Below are positions 16,237-24,027 of a stretch of DNA of 64,000 bases, piece by piece. The stretch is from an uncultured bacterium (GTDB lineage Bacteria; Bacillota; Clostridia; Oscillospirales; Oscillospiraceae), in contig CANDCH010000004.1 of the NCBI GenBank assembly GCA_947383145.1, positions 1-64,000 of the forward strand. The letters run 5' to 3'. The position numbers and the translations under genes were made by a program. The notes beneath the pieces are model-generated. The model made no database searches. It was not told the DNA's origin and worked only from the letters and a program-made list of their open reading frames with translations. The number at the start of each line of letters is the position of its first letter. Position 1 is the stretch's first letter.

Positions 16237-16380
16237 ATGACTCATATCCAGACGCTCAACGGCGCTACCCTGAAGCAGAGCGCGGCCCGCGGCGGCTGCG
16301 GCGAGTGCCAGACCTCTTGCCAGTCCGCCTGCAAGACCTCCTGCACCGTGGCCAACCAGAAGTGCGAGAATAACAAATAA
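16237..16380 (+). CDS. scfA: SCIFF ribosomally made peptide precursor
   Basis: A 47-residue precursor. The leader begins MTHIQTLNGATLKQSAARGG. The core has six cysteines (Cys21, 24, 28, 32, 36 and 43), the six-Cys-in-forty-five pattern that names the family. The maturase encoded next makes thioether links from cysteines to Thr or other residues (ranthipeptide type). GGAGGG precedes the ATG. The gene is too short for many gene finders. SCIFF is nearly universal in Clostridia; proposed roles include signalling, but the function is unsettled. Confidence 0.95.
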   Translation: MTHIQTLNGATLKQSAARGGCGECQTSCQSACKTSCTVANQKCENNK

Positions 16381-16393
16381 TCAGAGACGCCGG

Positions 16394-16420
16394 AAAGGGT
16401 GGGCTTGTCCCACCCTTTTT
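16394..16420 (+). terminator. Attenuator-like terminator between scfA and scfB
   Basis: AAAGGGTGGG (16394-16403) and CCCACCCTTT (16409-16418), loop CTTGT, ending in five T (16416-16420). It would let the abundant peptide message outnumber that of the maturase. Confidence 0.8.
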
Positions 16421-16446
16421 CTGTGCGCGGAAGGAAGGATATTGGC

Positions 16447-17814
16447 ATGGTCCATACATTTATTTGCCTGGGGGTCCCCGTGGCGGTTGACGTGAACAGC
16501 GGCGCCGTCCACGTGCTGGACCGAACCGCCTATGATGTGCTGTCCCTGCTGGACGCCCCCATGGCGGACGCCTGCCCCCGCGAGGTCTATGAAAAGCTGC
16601 CCCAGTATGACGCCGGCCTGGTGGACGAGACCTGGTCGGAGCTTCTGAGCCTGCAAAAGGACGGCCTGCTGTTTACCAGCGACGGCTACATCGATCCCGC
16701 CGCGGCCACGCTGATGCAACAGGACGCCCCCGTCAAGGCGCTGTGCCTCCACGTGTCCCACGACTGCAACCTGCGCTGCCAGTACTGCTTCGCCTCCACC
16801 GGCGACTTCGGCACCGGCCGGCGCATGACCATGGACATAGAGACGGCAAAAAAAGCCATTGATTTTGTGATTGAGCGCTCTGGAAAGCGCCGGAACATCG
16901 AGGTGGACTTTTTCGGCGGCGAGCCGCTGATGGCCATGGACACAGTGAAGGCCACGGTGGAATATGCCCGATCCATCGAGCGGGAGAAGGGGAAAAATTT
17001 CCGATTCACCATCACTACCAACGGCGTGCTGCTGGACGACGAGAACATTGCGTACATCAACCGGGAGATGTCCAATGCGGTGCTGTCCCTGGACGGGCGG
17101 CCGGAGGTCAACGACCGAATGCGCAGGACGGTAAGCGGCAGGGGCAGCTACGATGTGATTCTGCCCAAATTTCAAAAGCTGGTGCGGGGCAGGGGAGAGA
17201 AGGACTACTATCTCCGGGGAACCTTCACCAGGCACAACCCGGACTTTGCCGCCGATGTGACGCACATTGCGGACCAGGGCTTCCGCCATGTATCGGTGGA
17301 GCCGGTGGTGGGCAGTCCGGACTGCGGCTACGCCTTCCGGGAGGAGGACCTGCCCGGCATCCTGGAGGAATATGAGCGGCTGGCGGCGGAACTGCTGAAG
17401 CGGGACGACGTGAATTTCTTCCACTTCAATGTGGACCTGTCCCAGGGGCCCTGCGTCATCAAGCGGATGCGGGGCTGCGGCGCCGGGTGCGAATATGTGG
17501 CCGTCACCCCGGACGGGGACATCTACCCCTGCCACCAGTTTGTGGGGAACGAGGCGTACAGGCTGGGCAGCGTATATGACGGCTCCTTTGACATGGAGCT
17601 GTCCCGGAAGTTTGCCGGACTGAACATCTATACCCGCCCCGACTGCAAGGACTGCTGGGCGCGCTTCTATTGCAGCGGGGGGTGCTCCGCCTCCAACCTG
17701 CTTGTCAACGGAGACATAAAAAAGCCAAACCGATTTGGGTGCGAGATGCAGCGCAAGCGCCTGGAGTGCGCCATCGCCATGAAGGCCATTCGGGCGGGCA
17801 TGGCAGGGGAGTGA
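16447..17814 (+). CDS. scfB: SCIFF radical SAM maturase
   Basis: A 455-residue SPASM-type radical SAM enzyme. The N-terminal RiPP recognition region is about residues 1-95. The radical SAM motif is CNLRCQYC near residue 108. The C-terminal auxiliary-cluster cysteines are CGAGCEY with PCHQFVGNEAYRLG, and CKDCWARFYCSGGC. It forms the thioether crosslinks in the ScfA peptide. Start at ATG 16447 with AAGGAAGGA ahead; an upstream frame start at 16399 lies in the terminator hairpin. Confidence 0.95.
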   Translation: MVHTFICLGVPVAVDVNSGAVHVLDRTAYDVLSLLDAPMADACPREVYEKLPQYDAGLVDETWSELLSLQKDGLLFTSDGYIDPAAATLMQQDAPVKALCLHVSHDCNLRCQYCFASTGDFGTGRRMTMDIETAKKAIDFVIERSGKRRNIEVDFFGGEPLMAMDTVKATVEYARSIEREKGKNFRFTITTNGVLLDDENIAYINREMSNAVLSLDGRPEVNDRMRRTVSGRGSYDVILPKFQKLVRGRGEKDYYLRGTFTRHNPDFAADVTHIADQGFRHVSVEPVVGSPDCGYAFREEDLPGILEEYERLAAELLKRDDVNFFHFNVDLSQGPCVIKRMRGCGAGCEYVAVTPDGDIYPCHQFVGNEAYRLGSVYDGSFDMELSRKFAGLNIYTRPDCKDCWARFYCSGGCSASNLLVNGDIKKPNRFGCEMQRKRLECAIAMKAIRAGMAGE

Positions 17815-17850
17815 GCTTTTTTCCGAAAAAACTTCAAAAAGCCGGCTTAC

Positions 17851-17890
17851 AGCCTGCGGTCTCAAGATTTTGAGGCCGCAGGCTGTTTTT
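17851..17890 (+). terminator. Terminator after scfB
   Basis: A 15-bp stem (17851-17865 with 17870-17884, one G-T pair), loop GATT, T tract 17886-17890. Confidence 0.9.
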
Positions 17891-18162
17891 ATACTATATC
17901 CTGTGCCTCATCCGTTTTTGTTCATATAGTTTACATAATAAAGTATACATAATACAGGAACATAATAAAAGTTTTCGAAAAAACTGGACGATTTCTCTTG
18001 CGTTTCCAGCAAAAGAGGTCTATAGTAGAGAAGCGCCCGGTGTTCGCCGAAAGAAATACCCGCCTCTGGGGCCGTCCCTCCTTTTTGGCGAATACGCTCT
18101 GTATACCGCTTTTTACAGCTTGACAAACTGTTGCTCCGACGGGCAGCCCCCCTCTTCACGTG

Positions 18163-18192
18163 GGCATATTCTCCTCCGGCTAGGCATAGAAT
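18163..18192 (+). promoter_or_regulatory. Candidate sigma-E promoter of the SpoIIM-like gene
   Basis: GGCATATT (18163-18170) and CATAGAAT (18185-18192) with 14-bp spacing, close to the mother-cell sigma-E consensus (-35 near GKCATATT, -10 near CATACAMT), about 32 bases before the start codon. Confidence 0.55.
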
Positions 18193-18223
18193 GGCTTAGA
18201 CTGCGCGATAAGGCTGGGTGGTG

Positions 18224-18844
18224 ATGAGGTTGACTGTCCGCAGAGTGGGTAAACGGCTCGGTCCGGCTCCGGCGTGGGATGGGCTGACGCAGCTGGCGGT
18301 TCTGGCCGTCTGCTTTGGCCTGGGTGCGTTGGGCGGTTTTCTATTCTCCGGCTGGAGCAAAGATTCCCTGGAGCTCTCGGACTACCTTCTTCGATATTTT
18401 GAAATGGCGGGCCAGGGGAGCGGGGTAGAACCTCCGCTTTGGTCCTCTGTGTGGGAGCTGGTCCGCTGGCCGCTGGCGGCGCTTCTGCTTGGCTCCACCG
18501 CCCTGGGCGCGGTGGGGATTCCCATGCTGATGGCCGCCCGGGGTTTCCTGTTGTCCTACGCGGCCGCTGTCTTTGGAAGGATGTTTGGCCTGCCCGGTGT
18601 GGCGGCGTCTCTGGCCGCGTTCGGCGTCTCCGCGTTTGTCGCGGTCCCGGTTCTGTTTGTGGCGGCGTCCGACGCGTTCCGGCAGTCTATCGGCCGCCTG
18701 TCCGGAGAGCGCCCCCCGGCCTGGGATCTGCGGGCGCAGGCGCTGGCGCCCTGCGCAGGCCTGCTGGCGCTGGCCGCGGCCCTGCAACAGACGGTGATGC
18801 CCGCGCTGCTCACCACCATATGCGCCCGCCTGTTCATTACCTGA
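18224..18844 (+). CDS. spoIIM: Stage II sporulation protein M-like membrane protein
   Basis: A 206-residue protein with about five membrane helices (near 25-45, 85-110, 115-135, 140-160 and 175-195), the size and layout of SpoIIM. SpoIIM is part of the septal peptidoglycan-degrading DMP complex that drives engulfment. The start could be GTG 18218, GTG 18221 or ATG 18224; AAGG at 18210-18213 fits either of the last two. The candidate sigma-E promoter fits the family's known regulation. The gene lies 16 bases before xerD, an arrangement also seen in other Firmicutes. Confidence 0.75.
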   Translation: MRLTVRRVGKRLGPAPAWDGLTQLAVLAVCFGLGALGGFLFSGWSKDSLELSDYLLRYFEMAGQGSGVEPPLWSSVWELVRWPLAALLLGSTALGAVGIPMLMAARGFLLSYAAAVFGRMFGLPGVAASLAAFGVSAFVAVPVLFVAASDAFRQSIGRLSGERPPAWDLRAQALAPCAGLLALAAALQQTVMPALLTTICARLFIT

Positions 18845-18860
18845 GAGAGGAGCTGAATCC

Positions 18861-19739
18861 ATGGACTATATTTCCGGCTACGAGGCGTGGCTGGCCCGGG
18901 AAAAACAGGCTGCCGCCAACACCCTCAGCTCTTATCTACGGGATGTGCGCCAATTTGACGGCTGGGCGGCGGCGGAGCGCCTGCCCCTCATCAAGGCGGC
19001 GCAGGAGGACGTGCGGCGGTATGCCCAGCACCTGGAAAAGCAGGGCAAATCCAACGCCACGGTGGTACGTTCCATCGCGGCGCTGAAGTCCTTTTATACC
19101 TATCTGGCGTCCATTCGGGCGGTGCAGGTCAACCCCGTCAAGGGATTCACCCCCAGCCGGGTGGAGCGCAAGCTGCCCGCTATCCTGTCCAATTATGAGG
19201 TGGACCTGTTTTTAGAGCAGCCGGACCCATCCGACGCCAAGGGCTGCCGGGATAAGGCCATGCTGGAACTTCTGTACGCCACTGGTATCCGCGTGTCTGA
19301 GCTCATCGCTCTAGATGTGCAGGATCTGAATCTGTCCGCCAGCTTCCTGCGCTGCCGGGGCAGGGGGAAGGACCGGGTCGTACCCTTGTACAAAGGGGCG
19401 GTGCGGGCCATGGCCGCCTACGTCGGCGAGGTGCGCTCCCAGCTGCTGGAGGACCCGGAAGAGACCGCCCTGTTCGTCAATATGCATGGAGAGCGGATGA
19501 GCCGCCAAGGCTTCTGGAAGATCGTGAAGCGCTATCAGGATAAGGCGGGTATCCGCAAGGATATCACGCCCCACACTCTGCGGCACTCCTTTGCCGCCCA
19601 TCTGCTGGAAAATGGAGCGGATTTGAAATCCATCCAGGAGATGCTGGGCCATGCGGATATCTCGGCCACACAGATTTATACCCAGGTGGTCAATCAACGG
19701 CTGCCGGACGTCTACTCCAAGGCCCATCCACGGGCATGA
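18861..19739 (+). CDS. xerD: Site-specific tyrosine recombinase XerD
   Basis: A 292-residue recombinase with an N-terminal SAM-like core-binding domain (1-100) and a catalytic domain. The Arg is in ATGIRVSELIAL near residue 143, HTLRHSFAAHLLENG near 237, LGHADISATQIYTQV with the tyrosine near 273. The length and short C-terminal tail (YSKAHPRA) fit XerD. It resolves chromosome dimers at dif with XerC. GAGAGGAG precedes the ATG. Confidence 0.9.
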   Translation: MDYISGYEAWLAREKQAAANTLSSYLRDVRQFDGWAAAERLPLIKAAQEDVRRYAQHLEKQGKSNATVVRSIAALKSFYTYLASIRAVQVNPVKGFTPSRVERKLPAILSNYEVDLFLEQPDPSDAKGCRDKAMLELLYATGIRVSELIALDVQDLNLSASFLRCRGRGKDRVVPLYKGAVRAMAAYVGEVRSQLLEDPEETALFVNMHGERMSRQGFWKIVKRYQDKAGIRKDITPHTLRHSFAAHLLENGADLKSIQEMLGHADISATQIYTQVVNQRLPDVYSKAHPRA

Positions 19740-19750
19740 CGCTGCGGCAG

Positions 19751-19779
19751 CGGCGGATGAGGATATCATCCGCCGTTTT
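19751..19779 (+). terminator. Terminator after xerD
   Basis: CGGCGGATGA (19751-19760) and TCATCCGCCG (19766-19775), loop GGATA, followed by TTTT. Confidence 0.75.
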
Positions 19780-19781
19780 GC

Positions 19782-19810
19782 TTGTTTTTAGCGGCGGAGT
19801 ATGGTATCAT
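19782..19810 (+). promoter_or_regulatory. Candidate promoter for the ruvC operon
   Basis: TTGTTT (19782-19787) and TATCAT (19805-19810), 17-bp spacing, 30 bases before the ruvC ATG. Confidence 0.6.
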
Positions 19811-19840
19811 GTTCTGAGATACGAGACGAGCTGGGAGGAT

Positions 19841-20338
19841 ATGCCATTGCTGATCCTTGGAATTGACCCGGGCTATGCCATCGTGGGCTTCGGCCTGGTG
19901 GAATCCGCCCGGGGAGCACACCGTCTGGCGGCCTGCGGCGCCATCAATACCCCGGCGGGGGGGCGGCTGCCCGCCCGGCTTTGGCGAATCGCCTCCGACC
20001 TGGAGGAGCTCATCGGGCAGTTCCACCCGGACGTGATGGCCATCGAAGAGCTGTTTTTTAATCACAACGTCACCACCGGCATCGGCGTGGCGCAAGCCCG
20101 CGGGGTCATCCTCATGACGGCGGAAAAAATGGGCCTGCCCATCTGCGAATACAACCCTTCCCAGGTGAAGCAGGCCGTGGTGGGCTACGGCAAGGCGGAA
20201 AAGCGGCAGGTGATGGACATGACCAAGCGTCTGCTGAACCTGAGCGCCGTTCCCAAGCCGGACGACGCCGCCGACGCGGTAGCCATCGCCTTGTGCCACG
20301 CCCGGTCGTCCACCTCGCTGCTGAAGCCCCTGCGCTAA
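19841..20338 (+). CDS. ruvC: Holliday junction endonuclease RuvC
   Basis: A 165-residue nuclease, the usual RuvC length. It begins LILGIDPGYAIVGFGLVE with the first catalytic Asp. The second acidic site is MAIEELFFNHN, the DNA-binding part GVAQARGVILMTAEKMG, and the last acidic pair DDAADAVAIALCH. It cuts Holliday junctions made by RuvAB branch migration. GGGAGGA is close to ATG 19841; a longer frame from 19736 runs through the xerD terminator. Confidence 0.95.
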   Translation: MPLLILGIDPGYAIVGFGLVESARGAHRLAACGAINTPAGGRLPARLWRIASDLEELIGQFHPDVMAIEELFFNHNVTTGIGVAQARGVILMTAEKMGLPICEYNPSQVKQAVVGYGKAEKRQVMDMTKRLLNLSAVPKPDDAADAVAIALCHARSSTSLLKPLR

Positions 20339-20363
20339 TTTTAAAAAATTTGGAGCGATCATC

Positions 20364-20969
20364 GTGTTTTACTATCTGAGCGGAACCGTGGCCCACCTGG
20401 AACCCTATCTGGCCGTCGTCGATTGTGGAGGCGTGGGCTACGCCTGCCGTACAACCGGCCACACCATCAGTAAACTCAGCATGGGGAAAGCGGCTAAGCT
20501 TTACACTCATCTTTATGTCCGGGAGGATATTTTCGAACTGTATGGCTTTGCCAGCGAGGGTGAGCTGGGCTGTTTTCGAATGCTCATCGGCGTGTCCGGG
20601 GTGGGGCCAAAGGCGGCGCTGGCCATTCTGTCCTCCAACAGTCCGGAGGGGCTGGCCATGGCCATAGTATCCGGCAACGAAAAGGCGCTGACCTCCGCTC
20701 CGGGCATCGGCAAAAAGATCGCCCAGCGGATCATCCTGGAATTGAAGGACAAGCTGGCCAAGGGCCAGCTGGCCACAACTGGGGGGGAGACATTTTCCGG
20801 GGCAATCACGATCATTCCGGAGAACAAGGCGAGCGAGGCGGCCGCCGCCCTGGCGGTGCTGGGCTACAGTCAGAGCGAGACCGCCGCAGCGCTGAAAGGG
20901 ATCGACCTGGACAGCCTGACGCTGGAGGAGATCGTTAAGCAGGCGCTGAAAAAGATGATAAAGGGATGA
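20364..20969 (+). CDS. ruvA: Holliday junction branch-migration subunit RuvA
   Basis: A 201-residue protein with a GTG start. The N-terminal OB fold is MFYYLSGTVAHLEPYLAVVDCGGVGY. Helix-hairpin-helix elements are LIGVSGVGPKAALAILS and SAPGIGKKIAQRIILELKDK. A flexible link leads to the C-terminal domain that touches RuvB (AAAALAVLGYSQSETAAAL). It lies 25 bases after ruvC. Confidence 0.95.
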   Translation: MFYYLSGTVAHLEPYLAVVDCGGVGYACRTTGHTISKLSMGKAAKLYTHLYVREDIFELYGFASEGELGCFRMLIGVSGVGPKAALAILSSNSPEGLAMAIVSGNEKALTSAPGIGKKIAQRIILELKDKLAKGQLATTGGETFSGAITIIPENKASEAAAALAVLGYSQSETAAALKGIDLDSLTLEEIVKQALKKMIKG

Positions 20970-21463
20970 AAACGCTTCTGTTTGTCAACGGCCCCATGGG
21001 CGTGGGAAAGACCGCCGTATGCAAGGCGCTGCTGGAACGGCTGACGCCGGGGGTATACCTGGACGGAGACTGGTGCTGGAACATGAATCCCTTCCATGTG
21101 ACCAAGGCCATGGCGCTGGACAATATCACCGCCATGCTTTCCCGGTATTTGGCCTGCCCGGAGCTGGATTACGTGATCTTCGGCTGAGTTATGCACCAGC
21201 CTGAAATCGCGGAAGGAATACTGAGCCAGCTCAATCTGCAAGATGTAAAGGTATTACGGTATACACTGATGTGTTCCGGGCAAACCCTTCGGGAGCGTAT
21301 CGGGGAAGATGTTCGGGCCGGCGTGCGCGGCGAGGGCGCGGTGGAGCGAAGCTTGAGCTATCTTCCCCTCTTTGACAGCCAGGACACGATAAAGGTTATG
21401 ACGGATGGGCTTTCCCCTCGGGAAATCGCGGAGCAGATTGTGGAGCATGGGCAGGATAACTGA
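20966..21463 (+). pseudogene. AAA kinase-like gene broken by an in-frame TGA
   Basis: The first part (20966-21187, start overlapping the ruvA stop as ATGA) has a P-loop FVNGPMGVGKTAVCKALL and YLDGDWCW, as in small AAA/Zeta-like ATPases. It ends at TGA 21185-21187 in DYVIFG*. The same frame continues VMHQPEIAEGILSQL to 21463 with a normal C-terminal region (DGLSPREIAEQIVEH). Relatives usually have a Trp just before VMHQ, so TGG to TGA is the simplest change. Without readthrough the product is a 73-residue stub. Confidence 0.8.
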
Positions 21464-21658
21464 ATTTTCCAGCCAATGGAGCGATTTTACATGAAACCTC
21501 CAAAAAATCATTTTTGGGGACGTATTATTATGGGCGCGGTCTCGAATTCAGCGGAAAACCACTGGCCTGGCGCGCCGAAAGGCGCCTGCGAACGGTTTCC
21601 GGCGTCTGACTTTCTTTACCGCCATCAATCCACTGAGGACTGACAAGGAGGCGCGATT

Positions 21659-22723
21659 TTGAGCATTGATTTTTCCGACAACGGCGGCTTTGAAACGGAA
21701 GCCCCCCTGGTCGCCACCTCGCTGACCCAAGCCGACGAAGGGGAAGGCTCTCTGCGCCCAAAAACTCTGGCCGAATACATCGGGCAGGAGAAGGCGAAGG
21801 GAAACCTGTCCATTTTCATCCAAGCCGCCAAAATGCGGGGCGAGCCTCTGGACCATGTACTGCTCCACGGCCCTCCGGGGCTGGGCAAAACAACCCTGTC
21901 CGGCATCATCGCCAACGAGATGGGGGTGAACGTCCGCATCACCTCCGGTCCGGCCATTGAGAAGCCAGGCGATCTGGCGGCTCTGCTCACCAATTTGCAG
22001 GAAAACGACATCCTGTTTGTGGACGAAATCCACCGGCTGAACCGCTCTGTGGAGGAGATCTTGTACCCCGCCATGGAGGACTACGCCATTGACATCATCA
22101 TCGGCAAGGGCCCTTCAGCCAACTCTATCCGGCTGGATCTGCCTAAATTCACCCTCATCGGGGCCACCACCCGGGCAGGGCAGCTGTCCGCGCCCCTGCG
22201 GGACCGTTTTGGCGTCACTCTGCGTCTGGAACTGTACACCCCGGAGGAACTGGCCCTCATTGTCACCCGTTCCGCCGGGATTCTGGACGTACCCATAGAA
22301 GGGGAGGGGGCGCTGGAAATCGCGCGGCGCAGCCGGGGCACTCCTCGCATTGCCAATCGGATGCTGCGCCGGGTCCGCGACTTTGCCCAGGTCACCGCGG
22401 GAGGGGTAATTACCCGCTCAGTGGCCGACCGGGCGTTGCAGGCGTTGGAAATTGACGAGCTGGGCCTGGACAATGTGGACCGAAGAATGATGTCCAGCAT
22501 CATTTCCAACTACGGAGGCGGGCCGGTGGGCTTGGACACGCTGGCCGCCACCATCAACGAGGAATCTGTGACGCTGGAGGATGTCTATGAACCATACCTC
22601 ATGCAGCTCGGTTTTCTTACCAGGACGCCGCGGGGACGCTGCGTCACGCCCAAGGCCTACCGTCATTTGGGCCTGAGCCTCCCTGATGAGAGTGGACTTT
22701 CCGAACAGTTATCCTTTTCGTAG
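21659..22723 (+). CDS. ruvB: Holliday junction branch-migration ATPase RuvB
   Basis: A 354-residue AAA+ motor. It has the [17 protein letters not shown]-terminus, Walker [11 protein letters not shown] near residue 71, Walker B DEIHRLNR near 122, the sensor GATTRAG, and a C-terminal winged helix ([10 protein letters not shown]). The start is TTG at 21659 with AAGGAGG 7 bases before. The 195-bp gap after the broken kinase gene holds no recognisable gene. Confidence 0.95.
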   Translation: MSIDFSDNGGFETEAPLVATSLTQADEGEGSLRPKTLAEYIGQEKAKGNLSIFIQAAKMRGEPLDHVLLHGPPGLGKTTLSGIIANEMGVNVRITSGPAIEKPGDLAALLTNLQENDILFVDEIHRLNRSVEEILYPAMEDYAIDIIIGKGPSANSIRLDLPKFTLIGATTRAGQLSAPLRDRFGVTLRLELYTPEELALIVTRSAGILDVPIEGEGALEIARRSRGTPRIANRMLRRVRDFAQVTAGGVITRSVADRALQALEIDELGLDNVDRRMMSSIISNYGGGPVGLDTLAATINEESVTLEDVYEPYLMQLGFLTRTPRGRCVTPKAYRHLGLSLPDESGLSEQLSFS

Positions 22724-22816
22724 AGGCATCCCCTGGAAGCACCGCCCAATTTCTGTCAATTTTTATCAACTCAACGGGGAATTCAGAATATTTCCTAAAA
22801 GAATCGCTGAAAACAG

Positions 22817-22846
22817 TTGACAATTCGGCAGTTCTGTGATTAAATA
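22817..22846 (+). promoter_or_regulatory. Candidate promoter of sigH
   Basis: TTGACA (22817-22822) and TAAATA (22841-22846), 18-bp spacing, 14 bases before the start codon. Confidence 0.5.
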
Positions 22847-22860
22847 AACAAGGTCAAGCC

Positions 22861-23451
22861 ATGAGTGCTATCACTTCAGAAATAAGTGAATATAGTGATG
22901 AACTGCTCTGCGGATTGGTTGCTGAAGGCAGCCGTGACGCGGAAGAGGAACTGGTCAAGCGGTACTTCCGGCAGGTCCGCGTATGTGCGCGCCCCTATTT
23001 TTTGGCGGGAGGGGACAGCGAGGATCTGATTCAGGAGGCCATGTTTGGGTTGCTCAAAGCGATTCGGGAATTCGATCCTGCTCGTGACGCCAGGTTCAAG
23101 ACCTTTGCGGAGGTTTGCATCCGTAACCGCATTCGGTCCGCAGTTGTGAACGCCGCCCGCAGTAAGCATGCTCCGCTGAACGACAGCGTTCCGTTTGAAT
23201 CTCCCATGCTTGGGTCAGAAGCCAGCCCCGAAGAGCTTTATATCAGCAGGGAAGAGGAGTCAGAACGGCTGGCCCGTTTGGGACAGCAGTTGTCTCCGCT
23301 GGAGCGGAAGGTTTTGACGCTGTTTTTATTGGGCCTGTCTTATCAGGAGATCAGTGAGCAGGTGGGTCGGTCTGCGAAATCGGTGGACAATGCGGTCCAG
23401 CGAATCCGGCGGAAGGTAGCCGGTGATTTGGGCGTTTTCAGCGAAAGCTGA
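22861..23451 (+). CDS. sigH: RNA polymerase sigma-H-like factor
   Basis: A 196-residue sigma-70 factor without regions 1 and 3. Region 2 is GDSEDLIQEAMFGLLKAIREFDP with RFKTFAEVCIRNRI. Region 4 is LSPLERKVLTLFLLGLSYQEI with GRSAKSVDNAVQRIRRK. Length and region 2 sequence fit SigH, the early-sporulation and transition-state factor. AAGG precedes the ATG. Confidence 0.85.
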   Translation: MSAITSEISEYSDELLCGLVAEGSRDAEEELVKRYFRQVRVCARPYFLAGGDSEDLIQEAMFGLLKAIREFDPARDARFKTFAEVCIRNRIRSAVVNAARSKHAPLNDSVPFESPMLGSEASPEELYISREEESERLARLGQQLSPLERKVLTLFLLGLSYQEISEQVGRSAKSVDNAVQRIRRKVAGDLGVFSES

Positions 23452-23516
23452 CGCAAATATTATAGTCCCAGCAGGTTGTATTTCCGATTCTGGGCATCAA
23501 AAGAGAGGGTATTTCC

Positions 23517-23795
23517 ATGTACGAAGACAAGACCTTAGTTTGCAAAGAGTGCGGCCAGGAGTTTGTGTTTACCGCCGGTGAGCAGGAGTTCTATGCCGAG
23601 CGCGGCTTCCAGAACGAGCCCCAGCGCTGCAAGGCCTGCCGCGATGCCCGCAAGGCTGCCGCCCGTGGTCCCCGCGAGTACTTCACCGCTGTCTGCGCCG
23701 CTTGCGGCGGCGAGGCCAAGGTTCCTTTTGAGCCGAAGTCTGACCGCCCCGTATACTGCAGCGAGTGCTTCGCGAAGATGCGCGGCGAGGGCTGA
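23517..23795 (+). CDS. Zinc-ribbon domain protein
   Basis: A 92-residue protein with four CxxC pairs: CKECGQEFVFTAGEQEFY, CKACRDAR, CAACGGEAKVPFEP and YCSECF, hence two treble-clef or ribbon zinc sites. The first half matches the short probable-zinc-binding domain seen in many Firmicutes small proteins (CxxCGxxFxFTxGEQxFYxxxGF). Its role is unknown. It follows sigH by 65 bases and ends in a strong terminator. Confidence 0.85.
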   Translation: MYEDKTLVCKECGQEFVFTAGEQEFYAERGFQNEPQRCKACRDARKAAARGPREYFTAVCAACGGEAKVPFEPKSDRPVYCSECFAKMRGEG

Positions 23796-23811
23796 AAAAC
23801 TGAACCAACAC

Positions 23812-23843
23812 AAAGGGCTGTGCCAGCGGCACAGCCCTTTCTT
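23812..23843 (+). terminator. Terminator after the zinc-ribbon gene
   Basis: A 13-bp perfect stem AAAGGGCTGTGCC (23812-23824) and GGCACAGCCCTTT (23828-23840), loop AGC, T-rich tail. Confidence 0.9.
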
Positions 23844-23874
23844 TACGTATGTGCAAAGTTTTTCCGCTTACAAC

Positions 23875-23903
23875 TTGTCGGGAACTGCGGAATGTGATAT
23901 AAT
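23875..23903 (+). promoter_or_regulatory. Promoter of purB
   Basis: TTGTCG (23875-23880) and TATAAT (23898-23903), 17-bp spacing. The leader is about 120 bases and contains an ACAAATTAAATTTGT palindrome. I do not see a purine riboswitch in it. Confidence 0.65.
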
Positions 23904-24027
23904 ACTCCCGGCACAAAAATCAAAACAGAATTCACGGCAAGTTTCTCACTTTTTAAAAAATTTTGGTGCTTATTATCCTGTTTTCGATCCAACAAATTAA
24001 ATTTGTAGTATTAGGTGGTATGCCCCC

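Larger units (their letters stand above)
17815..18223. other. 409-bp intergenic stretch between scfB and the SpoIIM-like gene
   Basis: It contains the scfB terminator, an AT-rich part (17890-18000) and a candidate sigma-E promoter at its end. A minus-strand 83-codon frame (17908-18159) is not convincing. Nothing else recognised. Confidence 0.6.

Noticed and set aside
17908-18159. Minus-strand 83-codon frame between scfB and the SpoIIM-like gene
   Set aside because: GTG start without convincing ribosome site at the right spacing, codon use unlike the neighbours, and an AT-rich end; no recognisable domain.
21188-21463. Independent 90-residue gene starting MHQPEIAEG
   Set aside because: It is the same frame as the preceding P-loop part and supplies the expected C-terminal half, with no ribosome site before the Met.
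23904-24027. Purine riboswitch before purB
   Set aside because: The leader of about 120 nt lacks the conserved loop sequences I would expect. Only a short ACAAATTAAATTTGT palindrome is seen.
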